The translations under genes were made by a program, and so were the position numbers. Shown in pieces: positions 17,291 to 26,057 of a stretch of 64,000 nt of DNA (positions within the stretch are counted from its first letter, which is position 1; the number at the start of each line of letters is the position of its first letter). Under the pieces are notes generated by a model. The model worked only from the letters and a program-made list of their open reading frames with translations. It was not told the origin of the DNA and did not search any database. This DNA comes from Luteimonas viscosa (GTDB lineage: Bacteria > Pseudomonadota > Gammaproteobacteria > Xanthomonadales > Xanthomonadaceae). The stretch is taken from positions 1,529,248 through 1,593,247 of the forward strand of contig NZ_VTFT01000001.1 in the NCBI RefSeq assembly GCF_008244685.1. Reading direction: 5' to 3'.

Positions 17291-17354
17291 GATCAGGGGC
17301 GAGCAGTCCGTTCCCGGATACCCCGCAGATGCGGGGTGCTGGATCCCCCTGATC
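17291..17354 (-). promoter_or_regulatory. Structured 5' leader of the surface operon
   Basis: Two nested perfect stems are visible. The outer arms are GATCAGGGG (17291-17299) and CCCCTGATC (17346-17354). The inner hairpin ACCCCGCA/TGCGGGGT (17320-17327 and 17330-17337) has a 2-base loop. The element lies about 80-140 bases upstream of the GTG start on the transcribed strand. I could not match it to a known riboswitch; the GEMM c-di-GMP consensus was looked for and not found. Confidence 0.55.
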
Positions 17355-17448
17355 CGGACTCGCGGCGCGCGTCAACGACTCATCGCCCGGATGGCGACGC
17401 CGAAAGTGCGCGCACTGTAGAAACGCATCCGGCCGCCATCAATCGCGG

Positions 17449-17468
17449 TTTGCTCACGTTTGCTCACA
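17449..17468 (+). promoter_or_regulatory. Tandem 10-bp repeat, possible response-regulator operator
   Basis: TTTGCTCACG and TTTGCTCACA follow each other without a gap, so the half-sites are one helical turn apart, as OmpR-type regulators prefer. An inverted GTGAG follows at 17472. The site lies about 70 bases before the kinase start at 17536, and the OmpR-type regulator is encoded 1.4 kb away. Confidence 0.45.
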
Positions 17469-17535
17469 TGGCGTGAGTTACGTACCGGCGCATTTGCGCA
17501 ATCATTCCCGCCATCCACACGGGAGACGACGCACG

Positions 17536-18897
17536 ATGGTGTTGGGCAAGATGAGGCATTGGCTGCAGGTCCCGGCGATCGCCGACCCGGTCGATCGCCG
17601 AAACGCGCCGATGCTGCAGGTGATCCTGCTGGCGCTCGGGACCCTGCCGCCGGCGCTGTGGCTCTACCGCATCCTCGGCACGGACATCGCCTGGCGGCCC
17701 GGGGAAACCGTGAGCCTGTCGGCCAGCCTGCTGATCAGCGGCATCGCGCTGTGGTCGGTGGTGCTGATCCGTCGCGGCCGGTTCCAGTGGGCGATCCGCC
17801 AGCTGATGACCCTGGTCGCGGTCATCCTCGTGGGCTCGTATGCGCTCAGCGGCCTGGGCGCGCACATGTTCGAGATGCCGGTGCAGGTGCTGTGGCTGTT
17901 CGTCGCCGGGATGATGATCGGGCGCAAGGCGCTGTGGGCCATGTACGGCGCCATCGCGCTGGCGCTGATGCTCGGTGCCGGCGCAGACGTCAGGAACGAC
18001 GTCATGGAGGCGAGCCACGCCTTCGGCGACGCCGTCATCCGCTGCGTGATGTTCCTGCTGATCGCGCTGGTGATCGATCGCAGCGTCGCGGCGCTGCGCG
18101 AAAGCCTGAAGGAGGCGCTGGCGCACGGAGCCGGGCTCGAACAGGCCAACATCCGCCTGCGCGACGAGATCGGCGCGCGCGAGCGGGCGCAGGCGCAGTT
18201 GCTGCACGCGCAGAAGATGGAAGCGGTCGGGCGCATGGCGAGTGGCCTTGCCCACGATTTCGGCCACCTGCTGACCCTGGTCAACGGCTACGCGGCCAAT
18301 GCCCTCGAGGCCGACTCGGCCGGGGAGCGCGCAGCGGCGCTGGATGGCGTGCGCTCCGCCACCGCCCGCGCCAGTGCGCAGGTGCGCAAGCTGCTGCATT
18401 TCGGCAGGCGCGACATCGCCTTTGCCGAGACCTTCGACGCAGCCGGGACACTGCGCGAAATCGAACCCATGCTGCGCCAGACCCTGGGCGCCGCGATCCG
18501 CGTCGATCTGCAACTGCCCGACTCGCAGGCGCCGATCCGGTTCGATCGCGAGCAGTTCGTGCTGGTAATGCTCAACCTCGCCGCCAACGCCGCCGATGCG
18601 ATGCCCGACGGGGGACGCTTCTCGGTGGCCGCGCGGGTCGTGGACGCCGCGACACTGGAGATCCTCGTTGGCGACGACGGCAGCGGCATTCCCGAGCCGC
18701 TGCGGGAGCGCATCTTCGAACCGTTCTTCAGCACCAAGCCGGCCGAGCACGGCACCGGGCTGGGGCTGGCGGTGGGCCGCGACCTGGTGGAGGCCGCGGG
18801 TGGCAGCCTGACGCTGGATCCCGCCGCGCGCGGTGCAGGGGCGGTGTTCCGCATCCGTTTGCCGATGGGCGGACGGGAGCTCCCGCCGCACACGTGA
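17536..18897 (+). CDS. Membrane sensor histidine kinase (HK1)
   Basis: The 453-residue protein has about six membrane helices in the first 200 residues. A coiled linker (LRDEIGARERAQAQLLHAQK) and a HisKA dimerisation domain follow, with the phospho-acceptor in GLAHDFGHLLT at His240. The HATPase domain has an N-box (LNLAANAADAMPDGG), a G1 box (GDDGSGIP), an F-box (IFEPFFSTKP) and a G2 box (GTGLGLAVGRDLV). ATG 17536 is chosen because GGAG precedes it by 10 bases; longer in-frame versions start inside the repeat operator. It is a paralogue of the kinase at 21780: both open with a D-P-V/A-D-R-R-N-A-x-M-L-Q motif. It is convergent with the response regulator at 18928-19644, its likely partner. Confidence 0.93.
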   Translation: MVLGKMRHWLQVPAIADPVDRRNAPMLQVILLALGTLPPALWLYRILGTDIAWRPGETVSLSASLLISGIALWSVVLIRRGRFQWAIRQLMTLVAVILVGSYALSGLGAHMFEMPVQVLWLFVAGMMIGRKALWAMYGAIALALMLGAGADVRNDVMEASHAFGDAVIRCVMFLLIALVIDRSVAALRESLKEALAHGAGLEQANIRLRDEIGARERAQAQLLHAQKMEAVGRMASGLAHDFGHLLTLVNGYAANALEADSAGERAAALDGVRSATARASAQVRKLLHFGRRDIAFAETFDAAGTLREIEPMLRQTLGAAIRVDLQLPDSQAPIRFDREQFVLVMLNLAANAADAMPDGGRFSVAARVVDAATLEILVGDDGSGIPEPLRERIFEPFFSTKPAEHGTGLGLAVGRDLVEAAGGSLTLDPAARGAGAVFRIRLPMGGRELPPHT

Positions 18898-18927
18898 CCC
18901 TCGCCGCCTGCGGCGGCCCGGGCGCGC

Positions 18928-19644
18928 CTATCGTTCGAACAGGTAGCCCACGCCGCGCACCGCCTTCAGCGGCAGGGCCTCGCCGGACGCGTCCATGCAC
19001 TTGCGTCGCAACCGGTAGACCAGCATCTCCAGCCGGTGCGGATCGAATCCGTCGACGTCGCTGGTCAGGTGCGCGATCAGCGTTTCGCGGCTCACCGGCT
19101 GGTTCGCACGCGCGGCCAGGATGCCCATGATCTGGCGCTCGGCCTGGTTGAGCGTCACCGTGGCGCCGGAAGGCGCCGACAGCGACCAGCCGTGGCGATC
19201 CAGGGCCCAGCTCCCCTGGCCGGGCGCATCCGGCGCATCGCGACCCTGCTGTCGCCCCTGGACGTTGCGCAGCGTCTCCACCACCTCCTCCATCTCCAGC
19301 GGCTTCACCAGATAGGCGTCGATCCCCGCGCGCAGACCGCGCATGCGGTCGGCGCTGCGGCCATGCCCGGTGCACATCACGATCCCCAGCGAGGGCGACA
19401 GCCCGCGCAGGTGGCGCGCGATCTCCACGCCGTCGTCGTCCGGCAGCCCCACGTCCAGCAGCACCAGATCGAAGGGAGAACCGGCCCACATGCGGTAGAA
19501 CTGCAGCGCACTCTCGAGGCCGACAGCGTCGAACCCGGCCCTGCGCAGGGCCGGCAGCATGATCTGCTCGCGCAGCTCCGCGTCGTCTTCGACGACTGCG
19601 AGACGGGTGCCGAGCGGCGTCTGGCCGACCTGACCCGCCATCAT
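18928..19644 (-). CDS. OmpR-family response regulator
   Basis: The 238-residue protein has a receiver domain with acidic pocket VVEDD, phospho-acceptor Asp64 in DLVLLDVGLPD, Thr in VMCTGHG and Lys in YLVKPLE. A winged-helix output domain follows (VTLNQAERQIMGILAARAN, SRETLIAHLTSDVDGFDPHRLEMLVYRLRRK, VRGVGYLF). It should bind DNA when phosphorylated by one or both kinases beside it. The gene runs towards HK1 (31 bases between the stops) and lies downstream of the degenerate GGDEF gene in the same direction, 123 bases after its stop. Translation from Met2 is also possible. The targets are unknown; the tandem repeat at 17449-17468 is a candidate site. Confidence 0.93.
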   Translation of the reverse strand: MMAGQVGQTPLGTRLAVVEDDAELREQIMLPALRRAGFDAVGLESALQFYRMWAGSPFDLVLLDVGLPDDDGVEIARHLRGLSPSLGIVMCTGHGRSADRMRGLRAGIDAYLVKPLEMEEVVETLRNVQGRQQGRDAPDAPGQGSWALDRHGWSLSAPSGATVTLNQAERQIMGILAARANQPVSRETLIAHLTSDVDGFDPHRLEMLVYRLRRKCMDASGEALPLKAVRGVGYLFER

Positions 19645-19767
19645 CCCTGAACGCGCGTGCGCGGGTGGATCGCCTGCATCACCACGGCCGCATTCCGTGG
19701 CGACCCGCCGCAGCGATCCCGGCCATCGCCGTTGCCGGCACCGACCGGGCGTCGCCCGTCGCCACGC

Positions 19768-21678
19768 TCATGCGGGGGACTTCCTGGCGGCATGCGCCGC
19801 GCCGCTGTCCGCGTCCGCCGCCCTGGCCGACCAGTCCATCGCCCGGCTGGCCTCGCCCGCCAGCACTCCCGTGGCCAGCGCCGCAGGCACATCGTCCAGC
19901 GCGCGCGCCGCGTCGCCGTCCGCTGCCACCCCCCAGAGCCCGGCCCATGCATTGCCGCCGGCACACTTGGCCACATGCAGTGCACGCTCGGCGGCACGCA
20001 TCGCATCCCGCCAGTCGCCGCCACCGCCGACGAACAGTGGCAGCGAGGCCACGCCGATGGATACCGAAAGTGGCGGTGGTGGCGCGTCCCGGCCATCTCC
20101 GACCTGCAGTCGTTCGATCTGCGCCCGCAGGTGCGCGGCGAGCGCGAACGCCGCCTCGGGCGAAGTGTTCTCGCGCAGCACCAGGAACGCGCCGCCGTCC
20201 CAGCGTGCGACCACGTCGCCGGCATCGCAGGATTCGCGCAGGCAACGCGCCACCGCCGCCAGCACGCGATCGCCCGCGTCGTGGCCCTGGCGGTCGTTGA
20301 TCGCCCGGAAACGGTCGATATCGATCAGCAGCAGCGCGGCGCGCGCCGCATCGTCCGTCGCCATGGCCTCGATGTGACGGGCGGCGCGATGGCGGTCCGG
20401 CAGTTGCGTCAGCGCGTCGGTGGCGCTGAGCGCTGCCAGCGCACGTTGCCGGCGTTGCGCACGGGCAAGCAGCAGCAGCGCGACCAGCGCCAGCACCGCC
20501 AGCACGACGATCGCGACGTCGCGCCACAAGGCGTCGCGTGCCTCTCCGGCACGGCCGCCCACTTCGGCCGGTGCCAGCTCGCTGGCGGCCCGTGCCTGCA
20601 GGCCCGCCAGCCTGCGCGCCGTGGTCCCGCGGTCGATCGCGCGACCGAGCTCGCGCGATCGCGCCGCGTGGCTCGCGGCCGCTTCGCGCTGTCCGAGCGC
20701 GGCGTGCACATCCGCCAGCAACCCGAGCGCATCGCGCTGTTCGGCAGTCAGGCGCGCCTGTTCGGCAATGGCCAGGGCCTCGCGCGCCGGTGCCAGCGCC
20801 TCCTGCGCGCGATCGAGGTCGAGCCTCGCGCGAGCCAGCCGCTGCAGGGTCACCGACTGACCCGCTACGTCGTGGCTGGCGCGCTGGCGCGCCACGATGT
20901 CGGCGAACTGCGGTTGCGCCGCAGCGGGGTCTCCGCGCAGGCGCAGCAGCTCCGCACGGTGACTGGCGATGCGGTCGCGCAGGCCCGCGAATTCAGGGGC
21001 GGCGGCGGCATTCGCGGACTCCGCCAGCATCGTGTCGGCCTCGTCGTGGCGACCGATGACGAGCAGGGTATAGCCCAGGTCGTAGGCCACCACGGGATTG
21101 GGGCGCGCACCCGAACCGGTCAACTCGCGATAGAGGTCGTACGCCTGGCGGAAATACGGCAACGCACCCTCCGGATCGTCGAACTCGGAGGCACGCACCT
21201 GCCCCAGGAAGCGCAACGCCTCCATCTGCATCGGCAGGATGCGCCGCTCGCGCGCGCCGTCCAGCACCGACTCCTGCATCGCCAGCGCTTCATCGAGGCG
21301 TCCCACCCGCACCAGCAACCCCGGCAGCCGCGCCTGTCCTTCCAGCCGGCCGATCGGCGTCACGCCCGGCGCCTCCAGCAGCGCCAGGGCCGCATCGATG
21401 CTGGCGCCACCGGCCTCTCCGCGACCGGACAGCACTTGCGCCGCCGCCAGGCACGCGGTGGCGATCAGGCGCTGGTCGGGCGAGGTCCCGGAAGCATCGA
21501 GCACCTCGCGGGCGGCGGCTTCGGCGGCGTCGGGCTGCGTCCCGACCTGGCGCTCGCAACGCGCCAGTGCCTCGGCTTGCGAGGACAAGGGAAGCACCGT
21601 CTGTGCCGCAGCGGCGGCACTCGCCACGAACAGGATCGCCGCCAGCCATGCGGCGCCATGTGGGGAACATCGCACCAT
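19768..21678 (-). CDS. TPR-membrane-GGDEF protein with degenerate active site
   Basis: The 636-residue protein starts at ATG 21678, six bases after an AAGGA site, and opens with a signal peptide (WLAAILFVASAAAAA). About 350 residues of helical TPR-like repeats follow in the periplasm (EAAAREVLDASGTSPDQRL, AREALAIAEQARLTAEQ). After them come one membrane helix (DVAIVVLAVLALVALLLLA) and a GGDEF fold (SATDALTQLPDRHRAARHI, LLLIDIDRFRAINDRQGHDAGD). The signature loop reads DGGAF (residues 494-498) instead of GG(D/E)EF, so the metal-binding acid is lost and no RxxD inhibitory site is seen. The domain is therefore unlikely to make cyclic-di-GMP and may bind GTP or act as a sensor or scaffold. It is transcribed towards the response regulator and diverges from HK2. 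Confidence 0.88.
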   Translation of the reverse strand: MVRCSPHGAAWLAAILFVASAAAAAQTVLPLSSQAEALARCERQVGTQPDAAEAAAREVLDASGTSPDQRLIATACLAAAQVLSGRGEAGGASIDAALALLEAPGVTPIGRLEGQARLPGLLVRVGRLDEALAMQESVLDGARERRILPMQMEALRFLGQVRASEFDDPEGALPYFRQAYDLYRELTGSGARPNPVVAYDLGYTLLVIGRHDEADTMLAESANAAAAPEFAGLRDRIASHRAELLRLRGDPAAAQPQFADIVARQRASHDVAGQSVTLQRLARARLDLDRAQEALAPAREALAIAEQARLTAEQRDALGLLADVHAALGQREAAASHAARSRELGRAIDRGTTARRLAGLQARAASELAPAEVGGRAGEARDALWRDVAIVVLAVLALVALLLLARAQRRQRALAALSATDALTQLPDRHRAARHIEAMATDDAARAALLLIDIDRFRAINDRQGHDAGDRVLAAVARCLRESCDAGDVVARWDGGAFLVLRENTSPEAAFALAAHLRAQIERLQVGDGRDAPPPPLSVSIGVASLPLFVGGGGDWRDAMRAAERALHVAKCAGGNAWAGLWGVAADGDAARALDDVPAALATGVLAGEASRAMDWSARAADADSGAAHAARKSPA

Positions 21679-21727
21679 CCAGCATCCTTGTGTCGGGGAC
21701 CGGACGAGGTGCCCGCAATGCCACAAC

Positions 21728-21733
21728 TATAAT
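21728..21733 (+). promoter_or_regulatory. Possible -10 element for histidine kinase 2
   Basis: TATAAT matches the consensus perfectly and stands out in a 70% GC context. It lies 47 bases before the GTG start at 21780. No good -35 is seen at 16-18 bases upstream. The reverse strand also reads TATTAT here, so the region may serve the divergent GGDEF gene. Confidence 0.45.
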
Positions 21734-21779
21734 ACCCATCCGCGGCGCAACGCCCGTCCTCGCCGGCCGACACGATCCC

Positions 21780-23180
21780 GTGCACGATTCCGACTCCACC
21801 GGCCGCTCCGATGCACGTGCACCCCGGCTGCTGCAACGCTGGCGTGCGCTTGCGCGGGTCGATCCGGCCGATCGCCGCAACGCATCGATGCTGCAGGCCG
21901 TGCTGGTGGCGTCCGCGCTGTTCCAGCCGGTGAGCCTGGCGCTGGCGTGGGCCAGCGCCGTCGGTGTCGACGCGATGGCGGTGGGCATGTCGATCGTCAA
22001 CATGGCGATGCTGCTCGCCAGCCTGGCGTTGCTGCGCCACGGCGCCTTCGTCGCGGCGGCCCGGCTGTTCGTCGCGGTCACGCTGGCATTGCTGACCGCG
22101 GCCTATTTCCACTGGGGTCTGGCACCCCAGGCGCCGCAGCAACTGCTGCAGCTGGTGCCGGTGCTGATCGGCGGAGCGCTGCTCGGCCGCCGGGCGATGT
22201 GGACGACGGTCGCCTGGCTGGTAGCCCTGGTCGTGGTCGGGGGCTGGCGCGATGCGGCGGTGCTGGCCCACCGTCCCGACAGTCTGCTGGTGCTCGGCAG
22301 CCGCATGCTGGGCAGCATCTTCGGCTTCGTCATGGCCGCTTTCGTGCTCGACCAGGCCCTCGCCGGCCTGCGCGAGAATCTGGCGCTGGCGCGGCGCCGC
22401 GGCAACGAACTCGCCGCCGCGCGCGACCGCCTGCAACTGGAAATGCAGGAGAAGGAGCGACAGCGCGACCAGCTGGTACACGCGCAGAAGATGGAAGGCG
22501 TGGGCCGCCTGGCCAGTGGCGTGGCCCACGACTTCAACCACCTGCTCACGCTGGTGCTCGGCCATGCCGCACGCGGCCGCGCCAGCACGACCCTGGACGA
22601 CGCGCACGGCGCATTGCTCGACGTGCAGTCCGCGGCACGCCGGGCCGCGGCCGTCAGTCGCCGGCTGCTGGACTTCAGCCGCATGGAGGATGCACGGCCG
22701 GAAGTCTTCGATCCCGCCGCCGCAATCGAGGAGATGCGTCCGATGCTGCGTCAGCTGTTCTCCGCAGGGACCCGCCTGGAATTGCAGTTGCAACCTTCTC
22801 CCGGCCTGGTCCGCTTCGACCGCGCTCAGTTCGAGCTGATCCTGCTCACCCTGGCCGCGAACGCCGGGGACGCCATGCCCGTGGGCGGGCGGTTCCAGGT
22901 CGCGCTGACCGCCGCCGGTCCGGACATGATCGGCATCTCGGCCCGCGATGACGGCCACGGCATGGACGCCGACGTGCGCGAGCGCTGCCTGGAGCCGTTC
23001 TTCACCACCAAGCCCAGTGGACAGGGCACCGGCCTGGGCCTTGCGGTGGCCGCGGGCCTGGTGCAGGCGGCCGGCGGCAGCATCGCCATCGACAGCGCGC
23101 CCGGCCACGGCACCAACGTGCGCATTGCCCTGCCCCGGGCGGGCTCGATCGACGCGGAGCGGGGCGTGCCGACGGCGTGA
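21780..23180 (+). CDS. Membrane sensor histidine kinase (HK2)
   Basis: The 466-residue protein is a paralogue of HK1 with the same plan: about six membrane helices up to residue 200, a coiled linker (ARDRLQLEMQEKERQRDQL) and HisKA with His250 in SGVAHDFNHLLT. The HATPase motifs are LTLAANAGDAMPVGG, ARDDGHGM, LEPFFTTKPSGQGTGLGLAV and GHGTNVRIALP. No ATG is available near the start of similarity. GTG at 21780 is chosen because it immediately precedes the conserved N-terminal segment and a TATAAT lies upstream; a start further upstream in the same frame would run through that promoter. It may share the response regulator at 18928-19644, since no second regulator is encoded nearby. Confidence 0.88.
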   Translation: MHDSDSTGRSDARAPRLLQRWRALARVDPADRRNASMLQAVLVASALFQPVSLALAWASAVGVDAMAVGMSIVNMAMLLASLALLRHGAFVAAARLFVAVTLALLTAAYFHWGLAPQAPQQLLQLVPVLIGGALLGRRAMWTTVAWLVALVVVGGWRDAAVLAHRPDSLLVLGSRMLGSIFGFVMAAFVLDQALAGLRENLALARRRGNELAAARDRLQLEMQEKERQRDQLVHAQKMEGVGRLASGVAHDFNHLLTLVLGHAARGRASTTLDDAHGALLDVQSAARRAAAVSRRLLDFSRMEDARPEVFDPAAAIEEMRPMLRQLFSAGTRLELQLQPSPGLVRFDRAQFELILLTLAANAGDAMPVGGRFQVALTAAGPDMIGISARDDGHGMDADVRERCLEPFFTTKPSGQGTGLGLAVAAGLVQAAGGSIAIDSAPGHGTNVRIALPRAGSIDAERGVPTA

Positions 23181-23307
23181 CCGGCGCCTTCCGCGCCGCT
23201 TCCCCCGACCCGGGAGCCCGGCAACCGTATCCGTTCGGCCCGCGATGGCACCCCCGTGCTGCCGGCTCCTTCTGGCGCCGGGCAGGACGCAGGTGGTCGC
23301 GAAAACA

Positions 23308-23335
23308 CGAAAGCCCCCGGGACCGGGGGCTTTCG
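23308..23335. terminator. Bidirectional terminator between HK2 and the TonB-dependent receptor
   Basis: CGAAAGCCCCCGG and CCGGGGGCTTTCG form a 13-bp stem around GA. It sits between convergent genes and has AAA/TTT flanks on both sides, so it can stop both transcripts. Confidence 0.85.
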
Positions 23336-23371
23336 GTTCGACGCATCACGGATCGCCGTGGCGACGCCGGA

Positions 23372-25996
23372 TCAGAACCTCTGCGCGTAGCGGAAGTAGA
23401 CCGTGCGGCCGTAGGCGTCGTACAGATCGAAGTTCCAGGGCCGGTTCTCGAAGCCCACCAGCTGCGGGTACTTGTCGCCGGCGTTGTTCACGCCGAGGGT
23501 GACGGTACCGTTCCAGGGCATCTCGTAGCTCGCCGAGACGTCATGGGTGGTGTAGCTGCCGACGCGCGTGTTGGCACCGCCGGCCAGGAAGCCGAAGGCC
23601 GGCACCGTGCCCGGGTTCTGCTGGTCGCCGATGTAGTTGACGTTCCAGTTGGCGCTCAACTCGCCCCAGCTCCAGGTGTTGCGCAGGCTGGCACGGGTGT
23701 CGGGCGCGGTGACCCAGCCGAGACGGTCCTTGACCGTTTCGCCGTCGGTGACGGTGTAGTCGAGCACGCGCGCGACCTGCAGCCAGTTCTCCAGCCGTCC
23801 GGCGGCGTCGAGGTCGAACCGGGTACGCAGGTTCAGGTCCAGGCCGCTGGTTTCCAGGTCGCCTTCGTTGGCGAACGCGGTGTTGATCTCGCTCACCGAA
23901 CCGTTCGCACGCCGCAGCACCGAGGTGCCGGCAGGCAGCGGCATGCCGGCGTTGTCGAAGTTCACCAGTTCCTGGAACTCGATCTGCCGGATCCGGTCCT
24001 CGATCTCGATGTTGTAGTAATCGAGCGTCAGGTTCAGCCAGTCGGTCGCGTCCCAGGCCATGCCGATGCTGTACTGCCTGGAACTCTCCGACTCGAGCGC
24101 GAGGTTGCCGCTCGAATAGCTGTCGACCTGGTAGGAGACGACGTCCTCGTCCTCCGGTCCGTCGGCGATGTTGTCGTTGTTGGCGTCGCCGCCGCACTGC
24201 GCGGGGGTGAAGCCCGTCGCCACGCAGGTGCGGAAGTCCTGCACCTGTTCGGCGGAGAACGCGCGCTTGGAATAGATGAAGGTCAGCGGCGGTGCGCGGA
24301 AGCCTTCGCCGGCGGAGGCGCGGAAGGTCAGGTTGGCCAGCGGCTGCCAGCGTGCCGATATCTTGGGCGAGACATCGCTGCCGTAGTCGCTGTAGCGGTC
24401 GTAGCGCGCGGCCAGGGTGAAGTCGAAGGTGTCCACCACCGGGAACAGCCATTCCGCATAGGCCGCGTAGACCTCGCGATCGCCCGCGGCGGAGTTGCCG
24501 GAGGAACCGGCGACCACGCCCGCCTCCGACAGCGAGTCGTAGATGTCGGCGTAGTCCTCGGTACGGTATTCCGCGCCGAAGGCGAGCACGGAGCTGCCGC
24601 CGCCCATCTGGAACAGGTCGAGCGTGGCATTGGCGTAGAGTTCCTCGACGTCGAACCTGCCGTCGCGGCTGGTGGTGGCGGTGAATCCCTTGATCACTTC
24701 CTCGGAATTGCCGAACGGGTCGAACAGGTTGTAGGAGCCGTTCGCCGCGGCGGCCTCGGCCAGCGGCGTGACGATGTAGCCGCGGCCGATCTCCTTGAAG
24801 CTGGCGTCGCTGCGACGCAGGCCGAAATCGACATACAGCCGTTCCGTCGCCTGCCAGTTGAAGCCGAAGTTGAAGTCGACCACGCTGTTGTCGACGAAGT
24901 TGTCGCGGTTGCCGGCCGCGGCGTAGCGGTGGTAGACGAAGGCGCCGAGGCCGTCGCCCGGCACCGGGTCGTTGGGCGTGCCTTCGGGAACGAACAGCAC
25001 GCCGGGCGTCGGCGCGTAACGGCCGAAGCTGTCGGCGGCGCTGTAGCTGGCCGAGGTATAGACCGACCAGTCCTGGTTGATCTGCCAGGTACCGCGGGCG
25101 AACAGCGACTTGTTCTTGACCGAAGCCTCGTTGGCGGCGATCGCGTTGAAGTCGAACACGCAGTTGGCGCCGTTGCGCCAGAAGTTCGGGTCGTCGCAGG
25201 CGTAGCCCGGCAACGCGCCGCCGGCCGCGCCTTCCTCGCCCGGCTCGGTCTCGCTCTCGAAGTAGAAGTTGTTGCCGTAGATCGAGCCGCCACGGACGTC
25301 GCCGCCGATCTGGTCGCGGGTGAACACCATGTCGCGCGAGTTCATCGAGGCGCCGAGCAGCAGGCTGCCGCGATCGGACGAGGTGCCGAACACCACCGAG
25401 GCCTCCTCGGTGTCGCCGCCCTGGACCTTCGGCGTACCGCGGCCGTAGCGCAGCTCGGCGCCTTCGAAGTCGCGGCGCAGGATGATGTTGACCACACCGC
25501 CGATCGCGTCCGAACCGTACAGCGCGGAGGCGCCGTCGGACAGGATCTCGATGCGCTCGACCGCGGCCAGCGGGATGGTGTTGAGGTCGGCGTTGGTGCC
25601 GGTGGACGGCGCGTACGGGGCGCGTCGGCCGTCGATCAGCACCAGGGTGCGGTCCGAGCCGATGCCGCGCAGGTCGACGTCTGCCACCGCCTGCGCCGAG
25701 CTGCCCGAGCGCGGCCGGAAGTTGCCGAACGAGGAGAACGTGGTGTCGCGCAGCAGATCCGACACCGAGACCTTGCCGCTGGCGTCGATGGCCGCGCGGT
25801 CGATCACGGTGACCGGGTTCGCCCCTTCGATGTCGGCGCGCGTGATGCGCGAACCGGTGACCTGGATACGGTCGAGGGTCTGCGTGCCCTCGCTCGCCGC
25901 GTCCTGTGCGAACGCCGGCATCGCCGGCAGCGCGCAGGCGATGCCGAACGAAAGCGCCGCCAACCGGCAGCCCGGCAGCCCGAAATTGGATGTCAT
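23372..25996 (-). CDS. TonB-dependent outer-membrane receptor
   Basis: The 874-residue protein starts at ATG 25996 behind GGAG. It has a signal peptide (LAALSFGIACALPAMPAFAQ) and a TonB-box-like start of the mature protein (QTLDRIQVTGSRI). The plug domain contains [41 protein letters not shown] and GGVVNIILRRDF. A 22-strand-type barrel follows and ends GRTVYFRYAQRF with a C-terminal Phe. Plug features (SDLLRDTTFSSFGNFRPRSG) resemble the large Xanthomonadaceae receptors for peptides or carbohydrates. The substrate cannot be told. The AraC gene 61 bases upstream runs in the same direction and may regulate it. It is bounded on the left by a strong terminator. Confidence 0.95.
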   Translation of the reverse strand: MTSNFGLPGCRLAALSFGIACALPAMPAFAQDAASEGTQTLDRIQVTGSRITRADIEGANPVTVIDRAAIDASGKVSVSDLLRDTTFSSFGNFRPRSGSSAQAVADVDLRGIGSDRTLVLIDGRRAPYAPSTGTNADLNTIPLAAVERIEILSDGASALYGSDAIGGVVNIILRRDFEGAELRYGRGTPKVQGGDTEEASVVFGTSSDRGSLLLGASMNSRDMVFTRDQIGGDVRGGSIYGNNFYFESETEPGEEGAAGGALPGYACDDPNFWRNGANCVFDFNAIAANEASVKNKSLFARGTWQINQDWSVYTSASYSAADSFGRYAPTPGVLFVPEGTPNDPVPGDGLGAFVYHRYAAAGNRDNFVDNSVVDFNFGFNWQATERLYVDFGLRRSDASFKEIGRGYIVTPLAEAAAANGSYNLFDPFGNSEEVIKGFTATTSRDGRFDVEELYANATLDLFQMGGGSSVLAFGAEYRTEDYADIYDSLSEAGVVAGSSGNSAAGDREVYAAYAEWLFPVVDTFDFTLAARYDRYSDYGSDVSPKISARWQPLANLTFRASAGEGFRAPPLTFIYSKRAFSAEQVQDFRTCVATGFTPAQCGGDANNDNIADGPEDEDVVSYQVDSYSSGNLALESESSRQYSIGMAWDATDWLNLTLDYYNIEIEDRIRQIEFQELVNFDNAGMPLPAGTSVLRRANGSVSEINTAFANEGDLETSGLDLNLRTRFDLDAAGRLENWLQVARVLDYTVTDGETVKDRLGWVTAPDTRASLRNTWSWGELSANWNVNYIGDQQNPGTVPAFGFLAGGANTRVGSYTTHDVSASYEMPWNGTVTLGVNNAGDKYPQLVGFENRPWNFDLYDAYGRTVYFRYAQRF

Positions 25997-26057
25997 GATG
26001 GGTACTCTCCGAATAATCGTTATGGGTGCGTTAAACGCACCCGAGACCTTACGGAGC

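Larger units (their letters stand above)
17214..17535. other. Divergent regulatory region between the surface operon and histidine kinase 1
   Basis: The region holds the leader of the giant surface gene (minus) and the promoter of the kinase gene (plus). It contains the structured element at 17291-17354 and the tandem repeat at 17449-17468. No coding sequence is supported. Confidence 0.7.

Noticed and set aside
17291-17354. Cyclic-di-GMP (GEMM) riboswitch
   Set aside because: The conserved GCAAA-type loop and tetraloop receptor are missing, so only a generic structured leader is claimed.
11262-17420. Very long open frame (about 2050 codons) antisense to the giant surface gene
   Set aside because: It is a by-product of high GC and of the repeat structure. 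The composition is Arg/His/Gly-rich, no domain is recognisable and there is no ribosome site; the opposite strand has the signal peptide and domains.
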